A DNA stretch of 64,000 nt from Dipteris shenzhenensis (Eukaryota; Polypodiophyta; Polypodiopsida; Gleicheniales), in assembly GCA_047967505.1 (NCBI GenBank), contig CM106540.1. One strand, given 5' to 3'. The position numbers were made by a program, and so were the translations under genes. Each line of letters opens with the position of its first letter. The stretch's first letter is position 1. The notes beneath the pieces were generated by a model, which had not been told where the DNA came from, did not search any database, and saw nothing but the letters and a program-made list of their open reading frames with translations. This document shows positions 42,007 to 53,958 of this stretch, piece by piece.

Positions 42007-42012
42007 AATAAA
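42007..42012 (+). terminator. Polyadenylation signal after the Crypton-like locus
   Basis: AATAAA lies 125 bp after the stop of the tail frame, in a T-rich 3' region as expected for a plant transcript. Confidence 0.5.
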
Positions 42013-42030
42013 CTATTTTCTATGAATTGA

Positions 42031-42941
42031 GTTTGAAGGCTTTTGTAGTTCAATTATAAGTTTTTTAATTAGATGTGTTGTTTTATGATTGGTTGGTAAT
42101 GTTGTTAGCACTGCCTTCCGGGCATCGCTGTGTCCCACATAACCTTTTGCCACATGGAGTTCTCCCATGCTAATTTCTTTCTATTTTTGTGATCTCTCGC
42201 GCTCTCCCTCCCTTTCCCTTTCGCTGCGCCTCACCCCTCCCTCCCAATCAGTGCTTCTTTGCCTCCCTTCCCCTCCCTCCCGTAGTAAAGGTAGTGCTCA
42301 CGAGCACTTGTTTGTTTTAGTTAATTTTTTGGTTGTAAAGTTATTTGAGGAATGTTTTGTAATGTAGCCGTGTGAGTATATTATGATTCCGGAAATCTTT
42401 TAATCGGACGGCTAGGATCTGGCCTTCGCCGCGCAAAGCTCTCACAAAAACTGGGCACAGTTGGGGTCCAACCAGTGACTCGGTGTTTGCATCTGAGAAG
42501 AATCAGCCAACTAAGTGTGCCTGTTCTAATAAGCTGATTTCGGTCCGTTTTCTGAGAGCCCTGAATTGGATCCTGATGTCCAAAAAACCACCCCTGATAG
42601 ATCATCGCGCGCTCCGTCTCTATTCACTTTCTTGTGCTCAGCTGTGACACTTCGCAGTTCTCGATCTCTTTGCATTAAGCCCACCTTGACTACACAAGGA
42701 GGGCGATGTAACCCCATAAACCAATGACTACAAGCCATGGAAGCAATCGTCGACTGGGAACTTTCTGATACCAGGCGATAGGCGTTACAGGATGGCTATC
42801 TCTTACACTAGTTCTCCTGACAGCTGGTGACCTTTTGAAGGAAGGAGAGCTACACGGGGTTAACCTCCTGATAACAATAAAAAATAAACAAAGAAAAATA
42901 GAAAGCTAACGGAACCGTGCCTTGGCCGCTGCACCTTCCCA
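42031..42941. other. No gene seen
   Basis: CT-rich at 42190-42280, otherwise mixed. GGACGGCTAGGATCTGG near 42407 is a motif often seen in plant intergenic DNA. No conserved open frame. Confidence 0.4.
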
Positions 42942-43157
42942 GCAAGTTTCCTAACGATGTCTTCCACCTTACTTCCATGTACTCGATCAGTGCCTTTACG
43001 CTGTGGTGTACCACCTCTGAGGGCGGTATCACAAGAGGGTCGTCGTCGACTTTGATTACCTTCAGATTTTGCAAGGCTTTGGCAACATATTTGCGACTTG
43101 TTAGGCAGGCAGCATAGGGTTGATGAAATAAAAATTTGGCCTCTCCTTGAGGCACGT
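42942..43157 (-). other. Exon-like segment, unassigned
   Basis: The minus-strand reading (from 43130) FHQPYAACLTSRKYVAKALQ, NLKVIKVDDDPLVIPPSEVV, HHSVKALIEYME has protein-like composition and stays open. It ends at GAA|GTAAGG, a good plant splice-donor match (about 42978). Upstream on the same strand, 43409-43209 has a second open stretch (FLEIFSHRIASFSTDLSQIQ). I do not recognise the family. Part of the segment (KFLFHQPY and beyond) lies in the 45-bp repeat shared with 39846-39893, so at least that edge is duplicated sequence. Confidence 0.3.
43109..43156. repeat. Right copy of the flanking direct repeat
   Basis: Contains GATGAAATAAAAATTTGGCC followed by TCTCCTTGAGGCAC; see 39846-39893. Confidence 0.8.
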
Positions 43158-43861
43158 GTCTGCTCCATAAATCATTTGGACCATGAATTCTTTTTTGTTG
43201 GAGCAGAATTAGGTCATCGATGCAACTGTCTCTTTGGGCTCAATTTCGTTCATTGATTCTGGAAAAACATTACGTAGGAGGCCGTACTGAATCTGGCTGA
43301 GGTCTGTGGAAAAGCTGGCTATGCGGTGAGAAAAGATTTCCAGGAATGGAAAGTGAATCCCAAAGCAGTCTTGCCTCTGACCTCGAGAGAGCGGTAATCG
43401 TGCCTCCATCTATCCCTGAGTGGGAGCTTCAAATTGACATTATCAGGACGGTCAACCTCCGAGCTTCAAATCGACATTATCATACACAACAAAAAATCCT
43501 TGTACATTCATCCTCTATTTATGCAATGCAATTATGTCCCCCCTCCTAATCAAAAATCAAAATTCAGATTAGTATTAGTTAACATTGCTCCTGAATTAAA
43601 GGTTTATCCTAAGTTAAGCGGAGTGCAATGCAATTTAAGAGGACATAGGAAAAATCCCAAGCAGTAACCTTAACCCTTAGGCGTAAATCATCATCATGTT
43701 CTATCTACATAGGAACAATCCCAAGCAGTAAACTTAACCCTAAGGGAGGTATATATAGTCATCACCATCATCATGTTCTGTATACAAGTAGTGTTTAGTT
43801 ACCTATTTGTGCATTCCTTCTCCACTACTTGCTCAACACATAGACCTAGATGAATCCAGGA
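43158..43861. other. No gene; local duplications
   Basis: GCTTCAAATTGACATTATCA (about 43428) recurs as GCTTCAAATCGACATTATCA (about 43463). A second pair, ATCCCAAGCAGTAA, occurs at about 43654 and 43715 with shared CATCATCATGTTCT downstream. Nothing coding is visible. Confidence 0.5.
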
Positions 43862-45020
43862 ACATTCCCAAACTCATCCTCTAAAAACACAACATAGTGC
43901 AGTTTCAATCTCACGATAGTCACTCGTAAGATTGAAAACCATAAACTCCATCACACATAGTAGGGACTAGCTACTATGACATCCCCACTGTGGTCATCAG
44001 CGCCCAACAGTGGGTGTAGACCATAGTATAAAAATATGCTCTCACACATACAAGTCCACACACCCACACATACTTGAGCATCCATTTATATACAGTCTTC
44101 GTACTGAGTTTTTGTCGGCACTCCGGAGGTGAAGGGCAAACTCAACCATGACGAAGGCTAGCATTAAAGGAGAAGGCTAATCAAAAAGTAGTCCAAATCT
44201 CTTCATTAAAGCTACAACTGCTTGTGAAGTCTAAACGATTTCATTTTAGTCTCTCCCAAAAACGAGCATCTAAATCTAGCTGATAGGGCAATGCACCATT
44301 TAAGATAGAAAGATTAATCTCAATACCAGCAGGTCGCAACACATGCTTAGTTTTCTTACTTTGACAGAGACGATGAAATCATTTCCCTCGCTACACATTT
44401 CAAGGAATAGGTAACAATATAATTTTCTGACTGTTTTTCTCAATATTACGACTTATAATCATCATTTGTGTCAAATTACGTTCCAACCGTTTTGTGATTG
44501 ATATTAAAGGGAAACCCTCTGTCCTCTGAATGAAAACTTCTACACAGCACAAAACAAACACTGAGATTATGTTTTGTAATGGCAAAGCAAGCCATGACAA
44601 TCCTCTAATAAATCCATCTTCAGGTCTCTGAGAGAGGTAAGAAACCAACGTGATAGAATTATTATGAACAATTGCAATTTTTTCCCAAGCCTGTTTGGAA
44701 GCTACAATTTCTTGGAATTTTAAAACCTCTAGCGCTATCATTGAACAACAGGGCTTACATACTAACCTTCAAACTCATCCTTTAAAAACAAAACAAAGAC
44801 TGAACTTTCAACCTGATGACAGGCACTCTCAAGATTCAAAAGCATACATTTCATCGGACAGTGGGGACTAGTCGCCACCAACATTATCAGCACCCAAAAT
44901 TGTGTCCAGACCACATGTTACACATACTTATATCTATACACCCCCACAGATGCATCCATTTACACAAAAGCATTTATGCAAGATTCTGGCATAACTCCAG
45001 AGGTGAAGGGCAGAGTTACC
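43862..45020. repeat. Two diverged copies of a 0.25-0.3 kb repeat
   Basis: 43862-44155 and 44765-45020 share an ordered set of motifs: AAACTCATCCT, TAAAAACA, GGGGACTAG, ATCAGC(A/G)CCCAA, GCATCCATTTA, and CTCCAGAGGTGAAGGGCA or its variant. Identity is moderate. The 0.6 kb between them holds a 113-codon minus-strand frame (44741-44400, MIALEVLKFQEIVASKQAW...) that I cannot assign and consider doubtful. Confidence 0.6.
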
Positions 45021-45470
45021 CATGATGGAAGACTGCAGCGACGTTTCCAAAACCTGGATGTCCTTAAGATTTGACTGAGTATAACAAGCTACAAATATTA
45101 ATGCTACACTCAGAATTTCATTACGGAAGCTATATTCAAGTTTCTAGACATCAGTAAGAGTAAGCCATAGATAAATATTCGATCAAGGCTTCCCTTGCTC
45201 TCAGAGATGTAAAATCACATCTCATGTTCTAGTGAGCCAGATCCTGCGCACTACAATTATAGCCCCTTGCAACTCTAAAGGAGGTAACCTTGGATAAATT
45301 TTGAGTCCCTCCTGATTCCAGGTGCAATGTTTTACAAACAATTTTGATTTCACAACATACATGGGTTACATACTGTTCAGCAAAAAAAGGGCAGTCCTCG
45401 CCTGCCCTTACCAATGAATGAATGACCTGAGTGCTGCTGCAAGAAGTTAGAGAGCAAAAGTATCTTTTGC

Positions 45471-47828
45471 TTACAAGAGTCCAAAGGGCCCAATACCCAA
45501 CAATAACAAAGGGATAAACAAAGCAGCCACGATTCTTGGGAGTAGCTGAGAACTCCCAGAGGGGAAAATATCTGGGAGGGCACACTCATTGCCATCAAAG
45601 AATACCTTGGTCGGAAAGTAGTCCTTAGTCGATAGATTGGCAGACACACCATCTTTGGTGAAAGATAAAACTGACTGCTGAATACCAGGATAGTTGTCAA
45701 AGATGCCATTTAAATAATTTTGCCCTGTTAGTCCAAACATAAAAATAGTATTATTTCCTGGAGTAGAATAATTAAAGCTGTAAGCCTGTTGGAAACCAGG
45801 AAACGTTGCACCAAGCTCAACTGCAGCAGACCAATCTGCAAATTGAAGCCCTTGCCAATTGAAAATGGTTACTCGTGCACTCCATCCATTTGTGTAGTCC
45901 GATAAAAAGTGCCAGTTGACGCTGACACCACAGTTATCTGGACAAGGCTGTACTTGGGGTACGGACAAATGGTTAAGTTGTGCCCAGGCAAGAGTTTTTG
46001 CTGTTCGATTCACAAAGGGCACGGTTGCCAGCTCCACTGGAATCAACAGAGCCTCTGCTGAAGCATTGCACGTCCGCTGTGGCTGTGTACAACCACAGGC
46101 ACAAGTTTTACATGGAACCACTGATTCATTGGTATAAGAAGAAAATGACACACAGCACTTTTTAGCGGCAGGTTTCGTGACATTGCATGTGACTTGCCAA
46201 CTCATCACTGCAGCTTCGGTCCGTTGTGCACTGGCAGAGTCGGGGAACTGAGTGGGCTGCACTAAGCGCGGCTGATCACAGGTGAAATCCGAATCGAATA
46301 CCCCACTGATTTTCCAGTCTACAGGAGGGTTGATGAGAGTCGCGTTCTGACTCTGGGGAGGGAGTTTGAATACTTGCAATTGAAATTCTGACTTGGATTT
46401 GATAGGATCCTGGGTTGAGGGCAGCAGTGTCCCATTGCGACAGCAATACTTATTAACCGGACCATTATCACTTTGATTGGCTTTGTATTGATCAAGATCT
46501 ATGATTGTAGGTGTTTGTTGACAGCTCATAACCGTAGAAAAGTCAGTGTTTGGATAGGCAGCCCCGGCAGCCCCTGAGAAGCAATCACCCTGTTGTTGCT
46601 CTGTAGTCTCCGCACCTTTCATAGCATAAATGAACTCACCATTTTGCCACGTCCACTGCAAATTCCAAAAATCCAGGCGAGCAGTGGGGCTGTCGTTTGT
46701 CATTGTGACTTGCGCCCAATAATTAGCGGGTATCGCTTGAATCACGTCATAAAATATCGTGATGTCACCCTTGTAAATGGGTAAATAGTTATTGGTGCTC
46801 AATGTTACGGTGGTGTTGTCTTGGGAGCAGCATGTTTCAATCGTGGTATCTGTCAACAACGAGTGGAAAGAAAATATAAATTTCGAAGCCTCCCAAGAAC
46901 AAGCGGAGTGCAGCACACGACAACAATGCAGACAAGAAATCTCCAGCTTCTTAACTTTCAGGTAGCTTGCTATGCACTTGAAAATGGGTTAAATCGACTC
47001 AATCCACACCAATAACACCTATCGACACCTGAGATCGTACTGCTAGAGACAGCCGTTCATATTACATTGAGGCAGTCCCTACTCTCGGACGAGGCCAGTT
47101 GCTTACGGAATTACAAGTACGGTTACCTAGGTTCATATTCTAGAATGGAGCATAACATAATTTCTAGATGTGCGTCCTAGTGTCGTTGCGATGTCGCATA
47201 GAAAGCTCCCAAGAGAAAAGAAGGAAAATTGAAGATCAGCAATGAGCGTACTGGTTTTAAATGGCACGGTGCACGAGTATCCTGGAGTTGTGAGGCTGAT
47301 GTTGTTGGGCATTGAGCTTTGGCTGTGTCCGAACTCGGTACCCTTCAAGTCCAGGTTGACGCCCATCTGAGTGTAATCCAGGGCCGTCTCGACGGCAGTC
47401 TTAAGGACGGCAGGATTGCTGGTAAGAGTGATACCCCCACTAGCATTGGCGGGCAGCTGCGACCCGTCGGCGCTCAGAGCGCCCCCAGCGCTGTTGAGGA
47501 TCTCGTTGTTCTCATAACCGATGAAGACCTCCCACCCCTTAACATCCTCGTCGCCAGCGTTGAAAATCTGCAGATTTGCGGTGAAAAGGTAGGGCTGCAG
47601 GGCGGGATCCGTCCGGCGGGGGAAGGAGGGCGTGATGGTCTGGAGGGTGTAAAGCACAGAGACGCCACTGCTGCAGGAATTGTAGGCAGAAGCGAAGGGG
47701 GGAGGGGGGGGAGGAGGGGGGGGAGGGGGGGGAGCGGGGGCAGAGGCGTTTTTTTGGGCAGAGAGGGGATGGAGGCGAAAGAGGAGGAGGAGGGGGAGGA
47801 GGAGGAAAGGATTCATGGCAGGGTGCAT
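45471..47828 (-). CDS. COBRA-like GPI-anchored protein, COBL7/COBL10 class
   Basis: COBRA-like proteins sit on the outer plasma membrane and in the wall, and act in cellulose deposition and oriented growth. Exon 1 is 47828-47252 and exon 2 is 46849-45471. The 402-bp intron starts GTACGC and ends TTGACAG, phase 1, creating an Asn at the join; this gives 651 residues, close to the 660-670 of the class. Two starts are possible (47828 or 47816); MNPFLLLPLLLLF begins the signal peptide. A run of 12 or more Pro lies at about residues 32-44. The long N-terminal domain typical of COBL7-type members follows (NSCSSGVSVLYTL, GWEVFIGYENNEIL, ALDYTQMGVNLDLKGTEFG). The COBRA domain has YKGDITIFYDVIQ, WNLQWTWQNGEFIYAMKGAE and CCVSFSSY (about 424-431), then CKTCACGC. 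The C-terminus has SGSS followed by a hydrophobic tail, a GPI-attachment signal. No stops or frameshifts. Confidence 0.95.
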
Positions 47829-48110
47829 GCAGGGGAAGGGGAAGGGGAAGGAGATGGAGCTGAAAGGTGCTTGCTTGATGGGCTATGGAGAAGGAGAAAG
47901 CAAAGAGGGAGGAGGCAGGCTATGGCGAAGGAAGGATCTGAGAAGCAAGATCTAAATGAGAGAAGTTGGCTATGGAGGTGTAGGGAGATATCCAAGAGCT
48001 TGCAAGCAGGGAGCTTGAGGGGAGGAGGCTAAAGAGCAGAGGCTGTGGATATAAGCTTTTGGCTATGGCGATGCAAAAGAAAACAGAGTGCGGGAGGACG
48101 ACGAAGCACG
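47829..48110 (-). promoter_or_regulatory. Likely 5' leader and core promoter of the COBRA-like gene
   Basis: The minus strand just upstream of the start is strongly C/T-rich (CTCCTTCCCC repeats), as in many plant 5' UTRs. CTTATATCC on the minus strand (about 48048-48056) could be a weak TATA element about 220 bp before the start codon. This is inference from composition and position only. Confidence 0.4.
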
Positions 48111-48398
48111 CTTGTTTGCAAACCGTGTTCAAAGTAAACGAAGAAGACGACTTCGTCTAATCCACTCCTTAATCCCTTCTTAATCATCATTTTTATTCTT
48201 TTCATTTCAGTATTAGTCCCCCTTTTCGGCCGGCTACTTCGCGTGGGCCCCTTCCCACCGCCGGCTGACCGTTTCCTCGCCCCCTCAGCTGCCACCTGCC
48301 GGTTCGCCCATTCAAATTTTTTAGCCCCCCAACCGACTCCGGCAAAAGGACTTTCCCCTGGTTTTTTTTTTTTTTTAAAGAGCTGGCTCCTTTGAAGA

Positions 48399-48716
48399 AG
48401 CTTCCCGCTCATTTACATGTGCATCCTTACACCCCAGAGACCCTTTGTCGCTGCGGCACGTTTAGAGCAAGTTCTCGCGTAGGCCTGGCTAGCCAAAATG
48501 CTAGGAGGTCTTGCAGATCCAAGCATCGCATGGACATTGTTCTCACAGAGTATTGGTAGCAAGCTTCCCGCTTTTGCATCCTTACACCCCACAAACCCTT
48601 TGTCGCCACAGCACGTTTAGAGCAAGTTCTCGCGTAGGCCTGGCTGGCAAAAATGCTGGGAGGTCTGGCAAATCCAAGCATCGCATGGAAATTGTTCTCA
48701 CAGAGTATTGGTAGCA
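48399..48716. repeat. Tandem duplication, two units of about 155-160 bp
   Basis: Both units run from AGCTTCCCGCT through GCATCCTTACACCCCA, GCACGTTTAGAGCAAGTTCT and CGCGTAGGCCTGGCT to ACAGAGTATTGGTAGCA. They differ by a few substitutions and one 6-7-bp indel near the start. It lies 0.6-0.9 kb upstream of the COBRA-like gene. Confidence 0.9.
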
Positions 48717-49559
48717 TGTCAGGCACAAATTTCGCAAGCGACCGTAAATGTTTTGGACGTTGGGAAGGCAAAAAGCAAATCAGGGAGCTTCAATCGACCT
48801 TGGCCTTGCTTTGCCCAAGTGGAGAGCCCTTTAACCCGTCTCCAATGGGGCCAAAGACTACCACTCAAGGATTTCTTCCAATTAGCAAGCACTTGGTTGT
48901 CAACTTTTTTTGCAAGCTTGGACGGGGGTTGTTATCGGTGCTTCCCATTTCGCATCACAAATGAGCTCGTAGCCACATCAGCTGCTACTTGGTGTGCAAC
49001 CGCCCTAATCACTGTCCCCCATCCCCATAAGGAATATAATAACACATAAATCAACCTCCAAGAAAAAATTGATGTTTTGTTTTCAAAGGTTGACATAGTC
49101 ACAAACGAGTGCAAATATAAGGAAGCACCGTGAAGGTACAGGAAAATGCAATGCCCACATAAAAAACAATTAAAAGTTCCAAAGTCTTTTTTAAAAAAAG
49201 AAATGGCCATTGATGGTACTCACGTGGCAACCCACAACTCTTTGCTATGTCTTGCATTTTCCTTTTGTTGTTGTTGTGCAAATGGTTTCTCTTCAAAATA
49301 TTTCCTGCAAGCATGAAATATTCTTATTTGTATTGACCTTTGGCACGGCATAGTTGAAGAAGGCTCGTCATGTGCCTCTCTAGTCACTCTCATGTTGTCC
49401 CTTTCATATCTTCTCAGAACCCCTTCACCCCCCACTCAATGCTACATACTTCATGTTTTACCACACACGTCATCACAATGTTATCATGATTTGGTTTGCT
49501 TAACACAATAGAGGGGCTATGATACTAAAAAATGCATTAGACCATCAAAGTTTGGGGGA
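48717..49559. other. No gene seen
   Basis: Short frames only on either strand, with no recognisable motif or repeat boundary. Confidence 0.5.
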
Positions 49560-50160
49560 AGGGGGGAGGGGGAGCGGGAGGGATAATCTGACACTTGTGC
49601 CTTCTGGACTCCTGTGGCACCGCCTTGCTCAACTATAAAAGACCCACCATGGCCTAAAATACCTCGCCACTGCAAATGTGAATCTTGCATGCGCCATAGT
49701 TGTGCCCTTCGTCCATGTAGCCAAAAGGCCTCACGATCAGATGGCCTCGGAGGGTAGAGGACCTATGAGGAAAGGAGGATAGATGAGATGCACAGGAGGG
49801 TATGCGCTTCTCGGGAGGTTTGCTAGGGGATTGCGGGTAGGAGATGGGAGCCAAGGGATGTCCAACAGGGTGAGGGAGGAGAGGCTCCAGGAAGGTGAAT
49901 GCAAGCGGGAGGAGAGCAGGTTGGGAGCTACGTGAACGGGTGCAGCCATGTAAGGGGGGGGAGGCGCCTAAGCGGAGTGAGAAGGGGGGGGGCAACGTGG
50001 TGGAGGGGAGGTAGTTACAAAGGAGAGTGGAGGGTAGAGACAATGGTGGGGGGCGGCGATGGTTGGGGGTGGAGAGATGGCGGGGGAGTGGCTGGGTGGA
50101 GGGTCGAGGTGGAGGGCAAGGGGCAGAGGAAACGAAGGGTGGAGGAGGTGTAGGTCGGTT
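49560..50160. repeat. G-rich low-complexity stretch
   Basis: Long runs of GGGG, GGAGG and GGTGG on the plus strand. The opposite strand reads as a 179-codon Pro/Ser-rich frame (50193-49654). Its composition follows directly from the base bias, so I do not call it a gene. Confidence 0.6.
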
Positions 50161-53100
50161 GGGGGGTTTCATTAAATTTAGATTAACATACATTAGAGGG
50201 TTAACTTAGGTTAATTGGTTTAATTAAATCACCAATGAATTTTTTAAAATAATCGCTCAAATTTTGTAACTTTTAGTAATCCAATGCAAAAACCAATTGC
50301 CAACACAATTGAAAGAGAAAATTACAAACAAGATGCAAAAAGTTGATGCTAATCCGATGCTCCAGTGCAAAGTTGTAGAATTATTAGCATTAGTGTAGCC
50401 ATTAGGGAGAGCGGCAGATCGAATGTGGAATCAACCAAAATGGTAGACATCCCTTTGTGTTCCAAACAATCGATCAAGCCATAGAATCCTAACAAATAAC
50501 AATAAAAAACACTATTACTTGATAAATCAACAACACTATTGCTTACCATACATAATTGTGATACCTTTAAGAATCCAATTAGGTGGAGGAGGGAAAAGAT
50601 AGTATAAAGCTTTTGTAAATCAAAACTTTACTTGGAAGTTAAAGCTTCTCCCCTAGGATATATGCACTCAACTTTATTTGTTTAGTGCTAACCTGGACAA
50701 ACACATTGATACACTAGACTTGGCACTCAAAATCTTTGTATAAGTCATTAAGTTCAATGTGTAGACAAATTCAATATGTGTGCTAACACAAGGGCAAAGT
50801 TTTAAATGTACATTTTTAGACAAGTGTGCAGTTGTTGGAAGAGGTTAAGATCCTTTGAAGCATTTGTATAGTGGTGTATGCTAAATTGATCAGGTTAAAT
50901 ATTTATAAATAGTATACCTTTTTATTTAAGTGATGCTTTGATACATTAGGGGTCTCATAAATTCCTCCAATATGTATCTTGAGATTTTCCCATGCAAGGA
51001 ATACAATAATTCAAAGGGCCTACCTAGACAATTTCTTCCATTCAAAAGACAAAGGACCCACTTGGACAAATTCTTTTCATGAGTGCCATGCAAAGTTTTC
51101 TATATTATTGAGCTCACTGTGGTTTTATTCCTATTATGCATTAGTTCGACCCTAACATGTTGCATGCTATCCTATTAGATAATTAAAATACTATTTGTGA
51201 TTTATATCTTGTACATATGGCTTTAAAACCAAAAAACAATATCACAAGCAGGCACATGACCTTTAGCGAACTATATTGCTTTTTGAAAATACTTTTTAAG
51301 AAATGGCCTTTGAAATTAATATAAGGTCAAACAGAGATGTAATAAAGTGTCACAAGAAGACTATTTCTTTCAAACAAGAAAGTCATCACAAACTAACGTT
51401 TTAGAATGTCGTTACATGGGATTACTATTTAGGACTCCTAATGCATCACCAAGCAATGCTTGTCGCGGATGAGGACTTAGTAGGAAATTCTTTCCAATGA
51501 GAGAATGGCACTATTTTGAGGCTCTAACAATGCTATTTTGGGATCAATCTCCTGTAATTGATTTCAAATCGTCTCCCAATCTGCACCACTTTCTAAGTTT
51601 GAGCCTCTTGGATGATTCAAGGTTCTCAAGATTCAGGACTCTGGCTTCTTGGGAATCAATAGATGAAGTTGGCTTGGTGCCTTTGGTGTGCATGCAAGGG
51701 CTAGAGCAGGATGAGGTAGTCCGAAGGAGCTTCAAGAGATGTTGCATATAGATGGGTCGCACTAATCTCGTGAGTGAAGGAACTACAGTGAACAAGATGG
51801 GATAGGTTGAGGGTGCGAACAAGACAGTGGAGCGAGTGAATGGAATAGCTGACAAAAAGACACAAAAAGTTGACAGACGGGATGGTAAATCTAATGAAAC
51901 CCCATCGTATGCTGAGGCACTGACTTGTAGCTCCATGGCGGCTTTCACCCCTCTATGGTAATGAAATTAAGTCGATGCTCAAACAAGAGTAAGTCTAGGA
52001 AGTGGAGAGGAAGGGACATGGAACCATCACCTTGGAAATCTAGAAGGGGACAAATTGCCAAAATGAGTCAATGGAATGAAGATCAAGGAGTTTTGACCAC
52101 AAGCACAATCATCAAGATAACCATGGTGAGCCACCAAATAGATACACTCTCTGAGGGGTCGTTACATATCAAATCAAGATTAATGACATAACTAAGAAAA
52201 ATTACGGTTGGAGAAAGCACCAAATTGGGGTCATAGATTATCAATAGCATGCATCATTAAAAAGGACATGATTCCTTGAAGCAAGGGAATCTCATCATGA
52301 GGAAGATGGCAGTAAAGGATGCAATAAGCTAGCAATTAATGAGCAGACACGGAAACAAACCCTAACTGCCTCCCTACTTATTCTTGCTAAAATTTTGGGG
52401 CCTCTTTTTGTCATTCAAGGCTCTTGCTTCCACCAAGCCCAAACTTATCCCATAGAAAATCTTCTAGCAACTCACAACTGAGGAAAAAATGGCAAACATC
52501 CCTCGCAGAACAAAGGGATCAACAAGCCAAATGGGTTTGACATCCAAGTAAAGTTGGCGGCAGTAATCAACTGGCTACACCTACTAGGACTCCATGAATT
52601 CCAAGAGGTCCCATGGAGACTTGTGTTTGATCGAGTGGCTATAATAAAAGCCATCAACATCTATGACATACCCACCAAGACATAGATACCATTTATCAAG
52701 GTTGAATTGGCCTCAACATTTAAGGTGTTTACCCAAGTTGCAATTTTCAAGAGCCTACCATTGCCATCTTCCTATCAATGAATCTAGTTGAAGACCATGG
52801 ATTCTTGTGTTTCTAGGCAGTTGGTCCAAAAAGCACTAAAGGCAGCCATAGGAGGGCAAGTAAACTAGGTGAAGTTGCTGACTTTGCACATTCTTGATCA
52901 AATGGAGAAGCTAAGGGATAAGCCAAAGGCATGCCAAGTAAGCACGCACTTGTGCCAAGTGGGTGCACTCCTATGCCTTCTCACACAAAGGGGTGAAGAG
53001 TTGACAAGTAAGCCATGAGGCAAAGTGATCAACTTGCTAGATGAACTCTTCACAAACCCATCCCAAAGGCCCCAAGGGGTGAACCTGTAGCCTACCAAGC

Positions 53101-53958
53101 AACTGCCCAAGAAATAGCAATAGCTAGCATAGCAACAACCCCCCCTACATGAATAGCTAACACCTATCGAGTGTTGGAGCAAAAAAATGAGCCACCAAAA
53201 GAAGACAAGGGTAAGAACAAGATGGTGGAAGAGTAGGGAAAAGCAAGTGGCAACCCATTACAATCCTTTCAGATTAGCTAATGGAAAACCCACTTGAACC
53301 CTTGCCAATGATTCACTCCATTTGACATTGATCTTTCAATGAAGATGATGCCAAAATGTACTACTAGAATATGGCTATGTTGTAAGGTAGGCCATCAATG
53401 TTTTATGCCACATCAAAGACAACATCCAACCTCCTAGTATGGAAAAGTTCTAGGCAAATGCTACAATGTCAAACTTGAACCAATTGAAAAGGGATAATGT
53501 CAACCTAAAGGCTCAAGTTCAGATCTTAGAAGCTGAAGTTGATATGACTGCCATAAATAAAGTATTAATATCAAGCACCACGCTATCAAAAGTCCAAGCT
53601 TGATTCTCAAATGAGGCATCTACCATCTTTAAGAGCATTTAATAGCATAACAAGAGAAATTACAAGTAGAGGTACATGAGATTTTGCAACTCTTGGCAAA
53701 GACAATAAAGTCCTCTAGACTAAAGTTGAAGAAAGTTGATGACCCTAAATCAAGAGCAAGAGGGCTATCCATTGTAATGAGCCCAGCAACCTCAACAGTC
53801 AAGGCCACCTCCATCAAGAGACTATCCACAAGCACTTGGCATAGTCAAGAAGGGGGCAGGAATCACCGAATCGAAGGATTAAGAAAACCTTAGATAATGT
53901 CAATTTTCCAAGCATAATGGGCAAACTTAACCATGACATGCTATTGATAAATCCATCT
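50161..53958. other. No recognisable gene
   Basis: AT-rich with scattered short frames. A 134-codon minus-strand frame (51948-51544) has no family I know. The plus strand from about 52480 to 53880 has a Lys/Asn/Ser-rich, stop-ridden reading that may be a worn-out retrotransposon gag. It ends at the LTR starting at 53959, so it could belong to a different, older element. Confidence 0.4.

Noticed and set aside
44400-44741. 113-codon minus-strand frame as a gene
   Set aside because: No recognisable motif, no supported exons nearby, and flanked by repeat copies; left unassigned.
45916-46165. Plus-strand open frames inside the COBRA-like gene
   Set aside because: Antisense shadows of the intact minus-strand exon.
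47319-48032. 237-codon plus-strand frame opposite COBRA-like exon 1
   Set aside because: Antisense to a strongly supported exon; Gly/Arg/Glu runs come from the C-rich coding strand.
49654-50193. 179-codon Pro/Ser-rich minus-strand frame
   Set aside because: Composition follows from the G-rich strand bias; no domain, splice context or homology by eye.
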